Shown piece after piece: positions 51,201-60,183 of a stretch of DNA of 64,000 nucleotides (position 1 is the stretch's first letter; every line of letters begins with the position of its first letter). The notes under the pieces were generated by a model. It ran no database searches, had not been told where the DNA came from, and saw only the letters and a list, made by a program, of their open reading frames with translations. The stretch comes from Tubiluchus corallicola (Eukaryota; Priapulida; Priapulimorpha; Priapulimorphida; Tubiluchidae). The position numbers and the translations under genes are program-made. The stretch lies in assembly GCA_030141605.1 (NCBI GenBank), contig JAQGDQ010000683.1:49240-113239 (forward strand), given 5' to 3'.

Positions 51201-52554
51201 CGCTTAACCACTCCCTGTTTAGCAACATTTCGTTTTAACGACTCTAAACATTTGACACCGTTTTCTAATGTAACAACGCACATTTCATTTTAACGACGAT
51301 TTTTTTCTTTGCTCACACCCATTTTTTATTTTATCGACGATATTTTTACCTAATTTGAAGCATTAAAATGGTACTTATTGCGTTATTCTGTTGTAAAATG
51401 CACTAGTAACATAAGACTGTGCAATTATTAATCATATTATCGCTTCCCGACTAACTACTAGCCACTTGTTTAAAGCGAAATCTATTTGCGGGCACCTGGG
51501 AGATACTTTGTGTAAAGAACCTGTTGCTATAGAAACCAGTATCTAAGGAACCTGTTACTATAGAAACCAGTATCTAAGGAACCTGTTACTATAGAAACCA
51601 GTATCTAAGGAACCTGTTACTATAGAAACCAGTATCTAAGGAACCGGTTACTATAGAAACCAGTATCTAAGGAACCTGTCACTATAGAAACCGTATCTAA
51701 GGAACCTGTTCTATAGAAACCAGATCTATTTTTGTTTGGTGTTTGCAGTATCTAAGGAACCTGTTACTATAGAAACCAGTATCTAAGGAACCGGTTACTA
51801 TAGAAACCAGTATCTAAGGAACCTGTCACTATAGAAACCAGTATCTAAGGAACCTGTTACTATAGAAACCAGCATCTAGACGAAATTGTTTCAAGGCCTT
51901 CCCAAGGTTTGACTTTTACTATGCAGTGTTCAAAACCGCTAACTGCATAGCTAGAGCTTCAACATTAATACTAGCTAGATACTGGTAAGAAAAATAGGTA
52001 GTTTCAAGCAAGCAGAAAAAAATAGCTCAGTAGAAATATGAATGAAACTCATATTACTCAAAATACGAATATAACGTTTTAATTTATATAAATTAAGTAG
52101 CATTGATTTTTGCTTTTGGAACATATCTCAGTTACCTTCTATGGAAGTCTTGGTTTTGTTTAACGACCATTTTGCTGAAACACATTAGCTTTGTTAAATG
52201 AGGACTTACTTTGTTTTTGTAATTAAACAAATTTGAATGATTGTGGAGAAATTTGACTGTCGATAGCGATGCCACTTTCTGGTTGTTGTGTTATTATATA
52301 AACTTGCAGTATGCAGTTAATATAACATAGTATTGCGTATAGTCTGTACTAGTTTGTTATATGTACTGACAGTGGTATAGCTATACTTTACTCTAGTCTA
52401 TGCGTTTTGCACTTGATGGTTCCATCATCGTCACCATCACACCGTCATCGTCGTCTTCATCATCACATCATCATCATCATTGCCATCACCATCATCATCA
52501 TTATCATCATCATCAGTATCATCATCATCATCATCATCATCACATCATCATCAC

Positions 52555-52587
<33 letters not shown>

Positions 52588-54010
52588 AATCATCATCTTC
52601 ATAATCATCATCATCATCGTCATCACACTGGCGTCATCATCATCGTCGTCATCATCACACTGGTGTCATCATCATCATCTGCATCATCATCATCGTCGTC
52701 ATCACACTGGTGTCATCATCATTATCATCATCATCTGCATCATCATCACCATCACCATCATCATCATCATTATCGTCACCATCACCATCATCACATCATC
52801 ATCGTCACCATCACCATCATCACATCATCATCATCATCATCATCATCATGAAATATCTTATGCTGGCTAATACTGAATTTTATGCCAAGCAGTAAATAAG
52901 TTTATTTATTAACTAACTACCTGCCGTTGATTTTTCACAGGTAAACCTACAGCACATGAAATTTCAGCTTTTGTTAGTGAAAGCAAGAAAAGCAACGTGC
53001 AAGTTCTGGGTCCGGATGATTTTCCCGACCGGGTCATTAATTCTGGAGACACGTGGATTATAGACTTCTTTACTCCTGTGAGTGTACAGATGTTTTAAAT
53101 TAGGTTAATGTAACTTGTGTGCCTGTAAAACTGATAATGTGGAGGTTCTGGGTCCGGATGATTTTCCCGACTGGGTCATTAATTCTGGAGACACGTGGAT
53201 TATAAACTTTTTTACCCCTGTGAGTGTACAGATGTTTTAAATTAGGTTAATGTAACTTGTGTGCCTGTAAAACTGATACACAAAGATAATATAAATACAA
53301 TAAAAGAAAGACAAAGTGTACAATTAGTATTTACAATTAGACAAGTGTATTAATTAATAAAAAAACATTTTGAATAAAGTGGAAGTTAAGTTATTGAATT
53401 TTATTTCAAATTGTCCTTGTATTGTCTGCATAATATCTTATAGATTGGTAAATAATGAACTTACAATAATAATAGTTTCGTTTAGTATGTAATCCTGGGA
53501 TAATAATACCTTATGTAACTCAATACTTATTTCTAAGGTGGTTTCCTAATTAACTGTTTTTATTTATTAATTAATTATTGTTTGATAAACCTGAGTGCTT
53601 GGTAAAAAAACAGCATTGCCATTGTCTTTGATATTACTCAGTCGCGAGTTGAACCTGTGACCTTCCTGGTGGGAAGTGTGCATGCTATCATTGAGTTATA
53701 CTCTCAGTCTAACTTCTTGGGTTTGTTTTTATGCAGTTTGTCACCACGCAAAGTGGTACTCCGCACCTAACCTGGTACCTTCCTAATACTGTTGACAGTA
53801 TTGCAGAACCAAAATTTACAACAAGCTCTTGCGAACGTAAAGCAGTTAGTGTCTGCTTGTAAGCAAAAAGTTCTTGGTTCGAATCCTGGTTGATTCACAA
53901 TTCTTGCCTTCCTCTTTCAGTTAAATAGCCATTATGTTAATTGTTGATTTGATATAAACTGCTAGGTGTATTAATGGTGTCTTAAATGTCTGGTTTTTAT
54001 CATTGAGCTA

Positions 54011-54049
<39 letters not shown>

Positions 54050-54187
54050 CTAATGCTGTTGATGATAGCGCTAATGATGACGATGATGGCGCTAATGATG
54101 ATGGTGATGATGATGATGATGATGATGATGATACTGACGCTAATGCTGCTGCTGCTGCTGCTGCTGATGATGACAATGATGGCGCTA

Positions 54188-54261
<74 letters not shown>

Positions 54262-54522
54262 ACTGATGCTGCTGCTGCTGCTGATGATGATGATGCTAAT
54301 GCTGATCATGATACTGATGCTAATGCTGATGATGGTGATGATGATGATGATGCTAATGCTGATGATGATGATGGCGCTAATGATGATGATGATGATGATG
54401 ATGATGCTAATGCTGATGATGATGATGGCGCTAATGATGATGATGATGATGATGATGCTAATGCTGATGATGATGATGCTAATGCTGATGATGATGATGC
54501 TAATGCTGATGATGATGATGGC

Positions 54523-54554
<32 letters not shown>

Positions 54555-55588
54555 ACTGATGCTAATTTGGCTAAAGCGTTGAAGCTGTAATATTTGTGTT
54601 TAAAGTTTTGTTAAAAGGTGTTTTCTGAAAGCTTCATTAGCTTGAAATAAATGACCATGTTTCCCAGTTATAAATTTTATCCTCATTTTTTTAGTGGTGT
54701 CCTCCTTGCATGCGACTGCTGCCCGAATATCGTAAAGCTTCGGTTCTGCTTGCCGGTGAGCTGATCAACTTTGGTACAGTCGACTGCACGGTACACGATG
54801 ATTTGTGTAGGACGTACAACATTAGAGCATATCCCACTACTGTGATGTATAACAAAACTATTCCGCACTCTATGAGCGGTGATCATAGCGCCCAGGAAAT
54901 TGTGGATTTTGTACAGGTAATTGTTTCACCTGTGCAAAATAGTATTACTGTGCATGCAAGTAGTGAAAATTAGTATTTGTTAGAAAACTTTGTAGAAAGA
55001 GATTACATGGCTATGTAAACTATTAAAAAAGTCATATGTAAGATCCATTGTTTTAATGTAAGAGGTAGTAATCTTACAAATTTAAAATCACAAACAACAT
55101 TTGTCGTCTTTGCGTTACGCTATAAGACGTGAAAGAAGCTGGGGGGGAGGGTGTGGGTGGGGGTGTGATCCACAAAACTTCTTATGAACTGTTTTATTTG
55201 CAAGATTATTTGTAAGAACTTTCTTAGGCTTATGATCGAATTCACAAATGTTTCGTAACCTAAATAGATTTTTAAATGAGATTGTAACTATACGAAAACC
55301 AAAACATTCGTTTAAAAAATTTTACAAAGATGTTAGTGAATTTGGCCTCTGATCCTTAATAACTTTTTATGTAAATTCAATCTTAAATTTTGATTGATTT
55401 TAATTCAATGATAAAGTGTTTGTACATTCTAGGATACTCTCAATCCGACTGTGATCTCATTAACTCCGCAAACGTTTGCTCAACGTGTAGGCCGAAAAGA
55501 GAAAGGAACAGTTTGGTTGGTGGATTTTTTTGCACCATGGTGCGGTCACTGCGTGCGCCTCGCACCGGAGTGGCGAAAAATAGCAAAG
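30201..55588 (+). CDS. DNAJC10: DNAJC10 / ERdj5, ER co-chaperone and disulfide reductase (13 exons, 3' end beyond window)
   Basis: ER-lumen J-protein that binds BiP and reduces disulfides of misfolded clients before degradation. Coding exons: 30201-30377, 31858-32023, 33073-33123, 41975-42060, 42851-42976, 44640-44852, 46355-46477, 47027-47116, 48365-48478, 50985-51096, 52941-53077, 54695-54916, 55433-55588. Together they make 591 codons with consistent phases. Signal peptide 1-20; J domain with HPD at 54-56; [12 protein letters not shown] as in vertebrate DNAJC10; first thioredoxin site CSHC at 151-154; two redox-inactive thioredoxin-like domains; CPPC at 467-470; CGHC at 576-579 (from recollection CHPC in human). 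About 200 more residues (end of Trx3, Trx4, ER-retention tail) are expected, but no exon was found before 64000. The next intron is therefore over 8.4 kb or the gene is shortened. SETDB1 lies antisense in coding intron 3. Confidence 0.95.
30739..31234. mobile_element. Non-autonomous hAT element, copy 1
   Basis: 496 bp, in DNAJC10 coding intron 1. The ends are inverted (CAGGGGTGTGCAAATT and AATTTGCACACCCCTG) with the GCGGCCCG..GGGCC subterminal pattern typical of hAT/Charlie elements. The 8-bp flanks GCGTACTT and GTGTAGTT match at 6 of 8. It is close to identical to 45773-46273 over most of its length. No transposase frame. Confidence 0.88.
32150..32393. mobile_element. Tigger/pogo-like MITE fragment (family B)
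   Basis: The right end reads TTAAGTGAGGACTTACAG, the inverted complement of the CAGTAAGTTCTCGCTTAA left end at 51190. The interior shares CATTTTAACGA and TTTGACACC words with 51190-52211. The left terminus is missing. Confidence 0.65.
33270..34040. mobile_element. Tigger-like element copy, interrupted by a SINE
   Basis: 33355-33435 and 33755-34010 together match 62275-62600: shared GAGATAATCCATGTTGAAGTT, then GCTATTGTTTTTGTC, GTAGATGGC and GAAGATCT-like words. The match is broken exactly by the SINE at 33440-33752, so the SINE inserted into the older element. Confidence 0.6.
33440..33752 (-). mobile_element. tRNA-derived SINE with (AAT/AAC)n tail
   Basis: On the minus strand it begins GACCAGACGGTTTAGTCTAGTGCTAATGC, has a B box GAGTTCGAACC, a core with GGTCATACCAAAGAC, and ends in TTATT/TTGTT trinucleotide repeats. 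This is the layout of a tRNA-headed SINE. Confidence 0.75.
35065..35070 (-). terminator. Candidate poly(A) signal of SETDB1
   Basis: TTTATT on the plus strand, i.e. AATAAA on the minus strand, 475 bases after the stop. It is the nearest canonical hexamer I found. Its use is unproven. Confidence 0.3.
35545..38619 (-). CDS. SETDB1: SETDB1 histone H3K9 methyltransferase, one uninterrupted coding exon
   Basis: 1024 residues. Nuclear lysine methyltransferase that trimethylates H3K9 for heterochromatin and transposon silencing. Coiled coil ~45-95; tandem Tudor domains ~170-380; methyl-CpG-binding domain ~485-565 (LCGWERQI.., [10 protein letters not shown]); Cys-rich pre-SET ~590-695 ([26 protein letters not shown]); SET split by an acidic/serine insertion (~705-765 and ~930-1005); post-[16 protein letters not shown]. 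The key parts [11 protein letters not shown] and [13 protein letters not shown] are intact, so it should be active. The split SET is the SETDB1/2 hallmark; the Tudors exclude SETDB2. The coding region has no intron, while DNAJC10 around it has many: either a retrocopy or intron loss. A minus-strand acceptor-like site just before the ATG (TTTGTAG at ~38642) suggests a 5' UTR intron. It lies antisense in DNAJC10 coding intron 3. Confidence 0.97.
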   Translation of the reverse strand: MSVNGELSDDDDELEFMLDVDNLKDAVDELLQELNFGYHCAQELAVLSSKAASLESQSGAITQKLETVSNSLEELKHEQDRLIKEQKQNDISEVKHIPDDDKEIQVLSASAFPKVLAPVSSPSLTNKQQHERDLTSPQNDVIPIGTMRAQPPPKFNLQRGPVKKKAIEISAKIFAKKVNDVWYIATVSEIRDNPKLYKVKFDGKGVKWLDGKHIAYFENPECVLPVGTRIIAAYKEDDNQPTAKNGEKKNPSQYQMYAGIIAEPPNPRNNYMYLVFFDDGYAQYSNLNEIHMVYLTSTNVWEDMYADSRDFIKEYLQQYPERPMVRLQQGQSIKVEWNAQWWTAKVLEVNASLVNMFFEADKRTEWIYRGSTRLEPLYRELMNAEVKKQQAGMKTARRHITMPKHKHTPFVEYTRGVEPKKKMLARKSTGGGPKPKSLNYEPEFPRPAYGDQHYDGSEGQRFTEKRTFSSINSVQYVRHQCSTNCIEGVNEDIANLRGKCPFLYPILCGWERQIAKKQPGPKQFVFYKGPCGRRLRSMIEVMHYLNITSSNLTIDCFSLDPGLDPFGYFMPQKSFCEIKDLSYGKESIPVPCVNGVDREYPDYIEYSKDRIPTKGVDLILSPDFLAGCDCKDECQNRNTCACHQLTITASKANSSGQANYDAGYVFRRLREPVITGVYECNARCKCSYKCYNRVAQNGLQHRLQVFKTDRKGWGLRSLNDIPAGSFICIYAGQLLTEQSANEDGNRFGDEYMAELDHIEVVEQMKEGYESDVVDPEDDDQKEESSDESACAEGTDSSYSGTGKNNVPENELSRSEKSLEGSKQKSTAEWITNLPSSQHSASNTDLSELISEPNKAEDSNSSVPHDDDSDSRVSSDKQQSAALRRSSRLSKLPDPKSKEALSGSPLKSNLSAMESSKELGRSTKERVKYKPLRSYYNEEYCFVMDAKSSGNLGRYLNHSCEPNVFVQNVFVDSQDLRFPWVAFFADRLIRAGSELTWDYNYEIGSVPGKVLYCYCGSDDCRGRLL
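39535..40035. repeat. About 165-bp tandem repeat, 3 copies
   Basis: Three copies, starting near 39541, 39708 and 39871, with shared GATTACTTTCATTACTAAATT, GACTTGAAATAAGGTGAAAT and GGAAGACATGGTG. It lies upstream of SETDB1 and inside the DNAJC10 intron. The remaining 38650-39530 and 40040-41970 are AT-rich with no exon seen. Confidence 0.85.
43013..44163. mobile_element. Tigger/pogo-like non-autonomous element (family A)
   Basis: 1151 bp in DNAJC10 coding intron 5. Left end CAGTAGGCACTGCTTAATAG, right end CTATTAAGCGGCGTCTTCTG; the two are imperfect inverted repeats flanked by TA on both sides, as for pogo/Tigger elements. The last ~200 bp match 63060-63260 and an inner part matches 23108-23400. 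No intact transposase. Confidence 0.8.
44185..44402. repeat. CTACCA/CTTCCA microsatellite
   Basis: Imperfect hexanucleotide/trinucleotide array just downstream of the Tigger-like element, giving spurious Leu-Pro and Val-rich frames. Confidence 0.9.
44955..45168. repeat. Dispersed repeat, copy 2
   Basis: Similar to 4951-5167 over its whole length, ending in the same TAAGAAAAACGCGCTCTTTTCAGGCA word. It lies in DNAJC10 coding intron 6. Confidence 0.75.
45773..46273. mobile_element. Non-autonomous hAT element, copy 2
   Basis: 501 bp; same ends and interior as 30739-31234. The flanks TAATAGAT and TTATAGAT match at 7 of 8, giving the 8-bp target duplication expected of hAT. It lies in DNAJC10 coding intron 6. 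Confidence 0.9.
47285..47480. repeat. Dispersed repeat shared with 56625-56781
   Basis: Shared words include TGTAAAGCAAAGC, TGTTTTA.GT..ACTTTACT, GAACAAGAAAAAATG and AGGTAA.GTTCTAG.TAGCTGTTAA. In the second copy the TTAA at its end is the insertion site of the 3.4 kb TTAA element. Class unknown. Confidence 0.65.
47640..48195. repeat. About 124-bp tandem repeat, 4 copies, with internal inverted words
   Basis: GCATGATCAAACTAGAGAG recurs at about 47702, 47829, 47952 and 48076. Each unit carries GAGAGTAACTCGC and its near inverse GCGAGTTACTCTC, so single strands could form stems. It lies in DNAJC10 coding intron 8. Confidence 0.85.
48777..49049. repeat. Pentanucleotide microsatellite, (TGTAA)n switching to (TACAA)n
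   Basis: About 18 copies of TGTAA followed without a break by about 36 copies of TACAA. Minus-strand frames of up to 144 codons (Tyr-Cys-Ile-Val-Leu period) are artefacts of the 5-base unit. Confidence 0.97.
49262..50175. repeat. About 80-bp minisatellite, 11 copies
   Basis: Unit of 79-80 bp holding GTAGAGCAACTGTTGCTGTT, CACCAATGCAATGGCAGTAA and CAAGCTAAAACACCG. Copies are highly similar, with one or two shortened. Confidence 0.93.
50363..50907 (-). mobile_element. 5S rRNA-headed SINE (SINE3-like), complete with target duplication
   Basis: On the minus strand it begins with a 5S rRNA-like head, continues with ~280 bp similar to the LINE 5' region at 18415-18700 (GTGGAGCCCCG, GGCA.CTCCTGCA.CCAA, CAGGATCTCCATA), and ends in (CAA)n. 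The 13-bp sequence TAGTACAACATCT flanks both sides (50350-50362 and 50908-50920), a clear retroposition target duplication. It lies in DNAJC10 coding intron 9. Confidence 0.88.
50796..50910 (-). ncRNA. 5S rRNA-like sequence (SINE promoter head)
   Basis: Read on the minus strand it matches 5S rRNA nearly end to end: CTATGGCCAAATCACG, TCTCGTCTGATCACTGAAG, GCCTGGTTAGTACTTGGATG, GTGACCGCCTAGGAATACCA, GGTGCTGTAGG. The internal promoter boxes A and C are recognisable. Several differences in the 5' half and its fusion to the SINE body show that it is a retroposed derivative and not a functional rRNA gene. Confidence 0.85.
51190..52211. mobile_element. Tigger/pogo-like MITE (family B) with an internal minisatellite
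   Basis: Left end CAGTAAGTTCTCGCTTAACC, right end GTTAAATGAGGACTTACTT, inverted repeats of the Tigger type. The interior AACGACTCTAAACATTTGACACC matches 32150-32393. It lies in DNAJC10 coding intron 10. Confidence 0.75.
51505..51875. repeat. 31-bp minisatellite, about 11 copies
   Basis: Unit AAGGAACCTGTTACTATAGAAACCAGTATCT in part, interrupted once near 51725-51750. It lies inside the MITE at 51190-52211. Confidence 0.9.
52420..52852. repeat. CAT/CAC/CGT trinucleotide microsatellite
   Basis: Compound (CAT)n array with CACTGGTGTCATCATC sub-repeats, in DNAJC10 coding intron 10, ending about 90 bases before the next exon. Its His-, Ser- and Ile-rich frames are spurious. Confidence 0.95.
53003..53286 (+). 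repeat. 142-bp tandem duplication containing a partial DNAJC10 exon and its donor
   Basis: 53003-53144 and 53145-53286 are near-identical. The unit holds the last 75 bases of the DNAJC10 exon ending at 53077, its GTGAGT donor and 67 intron bases. The second copy keeps an open frame ([18 protein letters not shown]..) and the donor at 53220, with Arg-to-Trp and Asp-to-Asn changes. It lacks a strong acceptor. Confidence 0.93.
53560..53900. mobile_element. Two adjoining tRNA-like SINE fragments
   Basis: 53620-53730 on the minus strand has AGGTTCAACTC (B box-like) and GATAGCATGC. 53820-53885 on the plus strand has AGCAGTTAGTGTCTGC and CTTGGTTCGAATCC, a good B box. Boundaries are uncertain. Confidence 0.45.
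54009..54565. repeat. GAT/GCT trinucleotide microsatellite
   Basis: Long (GAT)n array with GCTAATGCTGAT sub-repeats, in the DNAJC10 intron before the CPPC exon. The 171-codon Met/Leu-rich frame is an artefact. Confidence 0.96.
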
Positions 55589-56059
55589 GTATTTTGCATT
55601 TACTTTTTTGGGAAATGGTATTTTAATGAATGTTCATTTTTACATTTACAAAACTATAATTCTTTTTTAGTATTTTTTTACTAATACCATGCCGGCTCTA
55701 GGTAGTTTGACACCTTTGGCAAAAGTATTTCTAGCCACCCCTTCCTCAATGGTCAATCCCTTCCCCACAGACTCCATGTATGCGAAAACAAAATTGAATT
55801 TTTGTTGCATGTGTAAAAGTTTAATGGTGCTTGTGTGTTGGGCCTATATATGTATTATAGTGTATTAATTACCTGAAGTCACTTACCTGTTAATTACCTG
55901 TCAGCTGCATGAGAAGCATTTCTACAGTTTCTGCTGTACTGTGTTCATGTACAGATTTAGATTTAGATGCTTAGATTTTTTCTTAGCTTTTTCATCTCAA
56001 AATGTTTAAAATGCTGACTGAATGTGATGCCTCTCTTTTTTAAATGCATCCATTTCATT

Positions 56060-56388
56060 AGTATCATCATCTTTATAACTGTGCAGCTCTGATCTGCTTG
56101 CAAGTACTATCATCATCTTCATAGCTGTGCAGCTCTGATCTGCTTGCAAGTACTATCATCATCTTCATAGCTGTGCAGCTCTGATCTGCTTGCAAATACT
56201 ATCATCATCTTCATAACTGTGCAGCTCTGATCTGCTTGCAAGTACTATCATCGTCTTCATAACTGTGCAGCTCTGATCTGCTTGCAAATACTATCATCAT
56301 CTTCATAACTGTGCAGCTCTGATCTGCTTGCAAGTACTATCATCATCTTCATAACTGTGCAGCTCTGATCTGCTTGCAAATACTTCTT
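56060..56388. repeat. 46-bp minisatellite, 7 copies
   Basis: Unit includes GTGCAGCTCTGATCTGCTTGCAA and TACTATCATCATCTTCATA. It follows the last visible DNAJC10 exon. 55589-56055 holds nothing recognisable. Confidence 0.93.
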
Positions 56389-56624
56389 TTAAAATCTTGC
56401 TGCTGTTCAATGCCCGTCAGGTTTTTTACTTTTCGTTTCCTGTATTTCACTCCCGAAGGCTCCGACAACGGAAGGAGTCAACTGCTGCGCTGTGCATGCA
56501 ATAAAAAAACTGTGGATAAGAACTTGGTAACTCATCATGTTATTTCTTACGCTTAACTTCTTAATCAACTGCCTAATTTGCCTAGTGGTAGAGCCGACCC
56601 TGCTAATGTTTTGTATAATGTATG

Positions 56625-56781
56625 CATCATATTTGTAAAGCAAAGCATCTGCTGCATCAGTTCAGTACCTTCAGTTGTTTTATGTAGACTTTACTTCATT
56701 ATACATTCGTCTGTGCATAGAGTTAGATCTCACTTGTGAACAAGAAAAAATGAACTAGGTAAGGTTCTAGTTAGCTGTTAA
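56625..56781. repeat. Dispersed repeat shared with 47285-47480
   Basis: Same word order as the copy at 47285-47480, ending at the TTAA where the 3.4 kb element is inserted. Confidence 0.65.
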
Positions 56782-59700
56782 GAGTCATTCCGTGAGAAAA
56801 TCAGCAAAATAGTGGAAGGTGACAAATCACCGATTTTGTTCATATTCACAGGGTTTGATGGTCCCCTCAGATGTACCCCACAGCCAAAATATTAAATTTC
56901 AGAAATGAGCCGTTTCTGAGAAAAGCCGCCATTTTGATTTTTTTCGGATTTTGGCCATTTTGGCGTAACAAATTGCCCATTATTTCTCACGTTATTACAG
57001 ACAGTAAATGAGCGATCCAGCACTAGTTAATTGGTGATATATATAGTAGGGGTCTTACCCTACCGTACCATTATCGTTGCCAAATTGAACCTCCTTTTCA
57101 GTTGGTGTCATCAGATTGCAAAAGATACGTGTCTGCTGCTGCTGAATTTAGACACCATTTTGAAATCCCCATAACTCCACTGGGGCGGGTATTGGGGGAC
57201 TAATCAATATATTTTTATTTGCAGCTTGACTAGTCCTACAAATGCATGAAATAAAATTTTGGCCAGCGATCTCCCAAGAATCCAGAATTTTTAGCCAAAG
57301 TTGCTCTTTTTTGCCATTTTCACAACCTTGACCTATATTTAGCTATTCGCTTTGGATGACGGTGTTTCCATTAGAATCGATACAAAGTGCAGCAACGTCC
57401 ATGTTTATAGTAGTAATGGACTGGCTTTAGATGTCTAGGCACTCCTAGCAACCAGGCCCCTCATCAGGGGGCCCCATTCCCTTTGAAGGGCCCCTGTGAC
57501 GATTACAACATAGTGATTTGTATAATCTGTATAAAACACGGAATAGTTTCATGTACATAATAACAGTTTCGTGTACAAGTGCTCGGGCTATATACCTATG
57601 GCCCGTGGATCAATACGGGGGCCTCGGGAGGGCTCCACTGTCTTGACTGAAAAATAGACTTCAGTCAAAAAGGTTTAGTGTCGCTTTGCTAAACAAGATT
57701 CTAAAGTAAGGCGGACAAGGCGAGGCAAGGCACTATTTGTGAAATTGTGTTGAAAACGACGCGAGCATCGAATATAACATGTTGCGAGCCAATTTTTAAA
57801 ACGCGCACAGCTTTGTGTGGTCTTGTATTCAACAGGCGAGTAGCTGTCAGTCCCTGATATTTTTCCTCAAATCAATTCGAGTTAATAATTAGTTAGTTAC
57901 TAATACCCTGGAGTGGCAACTGCGACAACCAGACTTCTGCTTACTAACAACGGGCATCAACAAAAAAAAACTGGTTAAGAAACGCAGCAAAGGCCAGTAC
58001 GACCCTGCCTCGGCCGTTACATACTAATTCCGACTCTGTGCAACGTATGTTTCAAGCCATTCGCTCATATTGTATTTAACCGCCAGGTTTCCACCGTCTC
58101 GTAAAGATATACGCATATACACCGACTACCATATTCAACTAAACTCTAACGAGAATCAGGGCGCTGACGCTTATAATCGCAAATTTTCAAAATAACAAAA
58201 AGACAACAACAAATTCTTTACGTCCACGACTATTTTTTATTCGCCAATATTCAATGAAAAGTCGCACTATAGTAAATAATAATAAGCTAATAATTGATAA
58301 TACATACAGTAAGCTGCTACTATGTGTTGCTATGATAACCTCCTTATCAAAAGAGACAGAGAGAGACACAGAGAGACAGAGAGAGACAGACATAGTCACA
58401 GAGAGACAGAGAGAGTCACAGAGAGACAGAGAGAGACAGAGAGAGAGAGACACACAGAGACAGAGAGAGACAGAGAGAGACACAGAGAAACAGAAAGAGA
58501 CAGAGAGAGACACACAGAGACAGAGAGACACAGAGAGAGACAGACAGAGACAGAGAGACAGACACAGAGATAAACACAGGGAGACAGAGAGAGACACAGA
58601 GAGAGACAGAGAGAGACACAAAGAGACACAGAGAGACAGAAGAGAGACGGAGAGAGAGACACAGAGAGACAGAGAGAGACACACAGAGAAACACAGAGAG
58701 ACAGAGAGAGACACAGAGAGACACACAGAGAGACAGAGAGAGACACACACACAGAGAGAGAAACACAGAGAGACAGAGAGAGACACAGAGAGGGACACAG
58801 AAAGACAGAGAGACAGACAGAGACAGAGAGAGAGATAGAGAGAGACACAGAGAGACACACAGAGAGAGACAGAAACAGAGAGAGAGAGACACACACACAC
58901 ACACAGACATGGAGAGACAGAGAGAGACACAGAGAGACAGAGAGAGACACAGAGAGACAGAGAGAGACACAGAGAGACAGAGACAGACACAGAGAGACAG
59001 AAAGAGACACAGAGAGACAGAGAGAGAGACACAGAGAGACAGAGAGAGAGACAGACAGAGACACAAAGAGACACAGAGAGACAGAAAGAGACACAAGAGA
59101 TACACAGAGAGACAGAGAGACAGTGAGAGACACAGAGAGACAGAGAGACACAGAGAGACAGAGAGACAGAAAGAGACACACACAGAGAGAGAAACACAGA
59201 GAGACACAGAGAGACAGAGAGGGACACAGAAAGACAGAGAGACAGACAGAGACAGAGAGAGAGAGATAGAGAGAGACACAGAGACACAGAGAGAGAGACA
59301 CACACACACACAGAGACATGGAGAGACAGAGAGAGACACAGAGAGACACAGAGAGACACAGAGAGACAGAGAGAGACACAGAGAGACAGAGAGAGACACA
59401 GAGAGACAGAGAGAGATAAAGAGAGATAGAGAGAGAGAGAGACAGAGAGTGACAGAGAGAGACACACAGAGAGAGACAGAGAGATCCAGAGTGAGACACA
59501 CAGAGACAGAGAGAGAGACACAGAGAAACAGAGAGAGACACAGACAGAGACACAGAGAGACAGAAACTGTAATTTATCGTTTCTTTTTGAAATTTTCATT
59601 TTTTTATTCAGAATTATGAATAATTCGTACTAATTTTTTTCCGATTTAGGTCACATTCAAGATCGAATCTCGTCAATTTATGGACGAGCTGGCCAAAATT

Positions 59701-60183
59701 TTATTAATGATCTAAGTATGCCTGGTCAAGCTGTAAATAAACATATATTAATTATACTTCAAATACCCGCCCCAGTGGAGTTATGAGAATTTTAAAACAG
59801 GGTGTCATTCAGACGGTAGCAGACACGCATCTTTCATGAGCTCATGATACCTACTGAAAGAGAATCTCAATTCATCAAACTCAATGTGGCAATAGGGCAA
59901 GACCCCTACTATATATACCACCCAGCAACTAGTCCTGGATCATTCATTTACTGCCTGTAATGATGTGACAAATATAGGTCATTTTTCTACGTCAAAATGG
60001 CCAAAATCCGAAAAAAATCAAAATGGCGGCTTATCTCCGAAACGGCTCATTTTTGATATCTAATATTTTGGCTGTGGGGTACATCTGAGGGGATCATTCA
60101 ACCCTGTGAATATGAACAAAATCGGTGATTTGTCACCTTCCACTATTTTTTGACTTTTGCATGGTTTTCTCGCGGAATGACTC
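56782..60183. mobile_element. TTAA-flanked DNA element with ~0.5 kb terminal inverted repeats
   Basis: 3402 bp, flanked by TTAA at 56778-56781 and 60184-60187. The ends are GAGTCATTCCGTGAGAAAA and, inverted, GAGTCATTCCGCGAGAAAA. The inverted repeats run to about 57290 on the left and about 59660 on the right, roughly three-quarters identical by eye. TTAA targets are used by the piggyBac and Kolobok superfamilies; the end sequence lacks the usual piggyBac CCC start, so Kolobok-like is my guess. I found no transposase. The middle holds an unidentified 57400-58180 segment and a 1.2 kb GA-rich array. Confidence 0.8.
58345..59565. repeat. 1.2 kb (GAGACA)-type purine-rich array
   Basis: Irregular mix of GAGAGACA, GACACA and GAGACAGA units, with plus strand almost pure purine plus C. 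Open frames of up to 470 codons on the minus strand (Ser-Leu-Cys-Val) and 236 on the plus strand (Arg-Glu-Thr-Gln) come from the stop-free repeat and are rejected as genes. Confidence 0.97.

Noticed and set aside
52400-52870. 156-codon His/Ser/Ile-rich frame
   Set aside because: Trinucleotide microsatellite in a DNAJC10 intron.
54011-54526. 171-codon Met/Leu-rich frame
   Set aside because: GAT/GCT trinucleotide microsatellite in a DNAJC10 intron.
58187-59619. Open frames of 236-470 codons on both strands
   Set aside because: They come from a stop-free GA-rich array; the composition is a simple repeat and several overlapping frames are open at once.
59651-59720. Exon-like stretch after a GATTTAG acceptor
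   Set aside because: Considered as a next DNAJC10 exon, but it shows no thioredoxin similarity, soon meets a stop, and lies in the inverted repeat of the TTAA element.
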